This document shows positions 63,769-64,000 of a stretch of DNA of 64,000 nt, piece after piece. The position numbers and the translations under genes are program-made. Every line of letters begins with the position of its first letter. Position 1 is the first letter of the stretch. This stretch comes from Acidovorax sp. (GTDB lineage Bacteria > Pseudomonadota > Gammaproteobacteria > Burkholderiales > Burkholderiaceae_C), in NCBI GenBank assembly GCA_018780365.1, contig JADMJR010000210.1:1-64000 (forward strand), read 5' to 3'. The notes beneath the pieces were generated by a model, which did not search any database, was not told the origin of the DNA, and saw only the letters and a program-made list of their open reading frames with translations.

Positions 63769-64000
63769 GTGAACATCAAGACCAAAGCCACCATCCCAGC
63801 CATCAACCAACCCTGGCCCGAACAGGGCGGTATCTACATCGGCTCCCGCCTGATCGACGGCGCCGTGCACCACATCGTCATCGCTGATGGAGGCACGACG
63901 CACGACCTCGAAGACCAGACTGCCAAAGCCGCCCAGGGCGCGCAGTTCGGGGAAATCAACGGCCACAGCGACTGGCACGCTGGCGACCAGGAAGACGTGA
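63769..64000 (+). CDS. Second DUF1566-like phage protein, partial
   Basis: 77 residues visible from GTG 63769 with AGGAG upstream; runs off the window. VNIKTKATIPAINQPWPEQG then GIYIGSRLIDGAVHHIVIAD aligns with the GIYAGDFRTGDGPIYGLIVA part of the preceding gene, so the two are tandem paralogues. The diagnostic C-terminal half is outside the window. Confidence 0.65.
   Translation, partial: MNIKTKATIPAINQPWPEQGGIYIGSRLIDGAVHHIVIADGGTTHDLEDQTAKAAQGAQFGEINGHSDWHAGDQEDV

Larger units (their letters stand above)
14911..64000. mobile_element. Prophage, podovirus-like, right end outside the window
   Basis: Continuous phage gene content from the broken tRNA to the right edge: lysis, tail, internal virion, capsid, scaffold, P22-type portal, terminase, replication, immunity and recombination modules. 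There are no sheath, tape-measure or long-tail genes, so a short-tailed (podovirus) particle is inferred. Essential genes are intact, so it could be inducible. Confidence 0.9.

Noticed and set aside
63145-64000. Diversity-generating retroelement
   Set aside because: Only the lectin-like fold fits; no reverse transcriptase, template repeat or A-biased variation can be seen in the window.
14911-64000. CRISPR array or insertion sequence within the prophage
   Set aside because: No regularly spaced repeats and no transposase genes were noticed.

Overview
The window is high-GC betaproteobacterial DNA, most likely from an Acidovorax-like member of the Comamonadaceae. The host gene set, the codon use and a palindromic element near 12.9 kb of the kind I associate with that family all point this way. 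There are two parts. Positions 1 to about 14.9 kb are ordinary chromosome. From a tRNA-Arg(UCU) gene cut at about 14.91 kb to the right edge there is one long prophage, whose right end and integrase lie outside the window.

Host part: the end of a ricin-type lectin-domain protein, an exported EF-hand protein, a TAXI-type solute-binding protein with membrane anchors, a DUF1631 protein, the ribosomal ABC-F factor EttA, the DEAD-box helicase RhlE, an NAD(P)-binding oxidoreductase that starts inside rhlE in another frame, an EEP-family phosphohydrolase, an M14-type metallopeptidase lipoprotein, a broken glutathione S-transferase start, and a YbaL/Kef-type cation:proton antiporter.

Prophage part, left to right. 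(1) 15.0-15.8 kb: two plus-strand cargo genes, one an AT-rich zinc-ribbon gene behind a consensus-like promoter. (2) 15.8-19.1 kb, minus strand: lysis cassette (holin, signal-anchor endolysin, two lipoproteins, a small membrane protein, Rz with Rz1 nested inside it) followed by a Gp49-type gene and a small membrane protein. (3) 19.2-30.5 kb, minus strand: tail and adsorption genes, including a LamG-like protein, a protein made of about ten 23-residue repeats and a protein with Asp-box (BNR) motifs. (4) 30.5-32.5 kb, plus strand: an inserted cassette of six small genes, including a YafO-like toxin-antitoxin pair. (5) 32.5-46.4 kb, minus strand: two large internal virion proteins, head completion proteins, capsid, scaffold, P22-type portal, large and small terminase. 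This is a podovirus-like head and short-tail set. (6) 46.4-53.1 kb, minus strand: early genes (winged-helix regulators, DUF1364, NinB, RusA, replicative helicase, replisome organiser, CII-like regulator, YdaS/Cro-like regulator). (7) 53.2-55.5 kb, plus strand: the lysogeny operon, a CI-like repressor translationally coupled to a HipA-like kinase and a DUF3037-like partner. (8) 55.95-64 kb, plus strand: a second early operon with its own operator-covered promoter, a structured leader RNA, several embedded terminators, small genes, an ASCH-type protein, Erf annealase, YqaJ/lambda-type exonuclease, SSB, and two tandem DUF1566-like genes, the second cut by the window edge.

The most unusual signals are regulatory. 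A short motif (plus strand CGAACCCT-N3/4-GGGG, read on the minus strand as CCCC-N-AGGGTTCG) occurs seven times in the same orientation. Six copies lie in the leader of a minus-strand gene block, and four of these are 33-35 nt from the start codon. Two of the copies share a full module, the motif plus 11 nt plus a GCCCGGAATCAT(T)CCGGGC hairpin abutting the start codon of terS and of the holin. The right early operon combines at least four consecutive hairpins in its leader with several intrinsic terminators between its genes, which suggests RNA-based antitermination.
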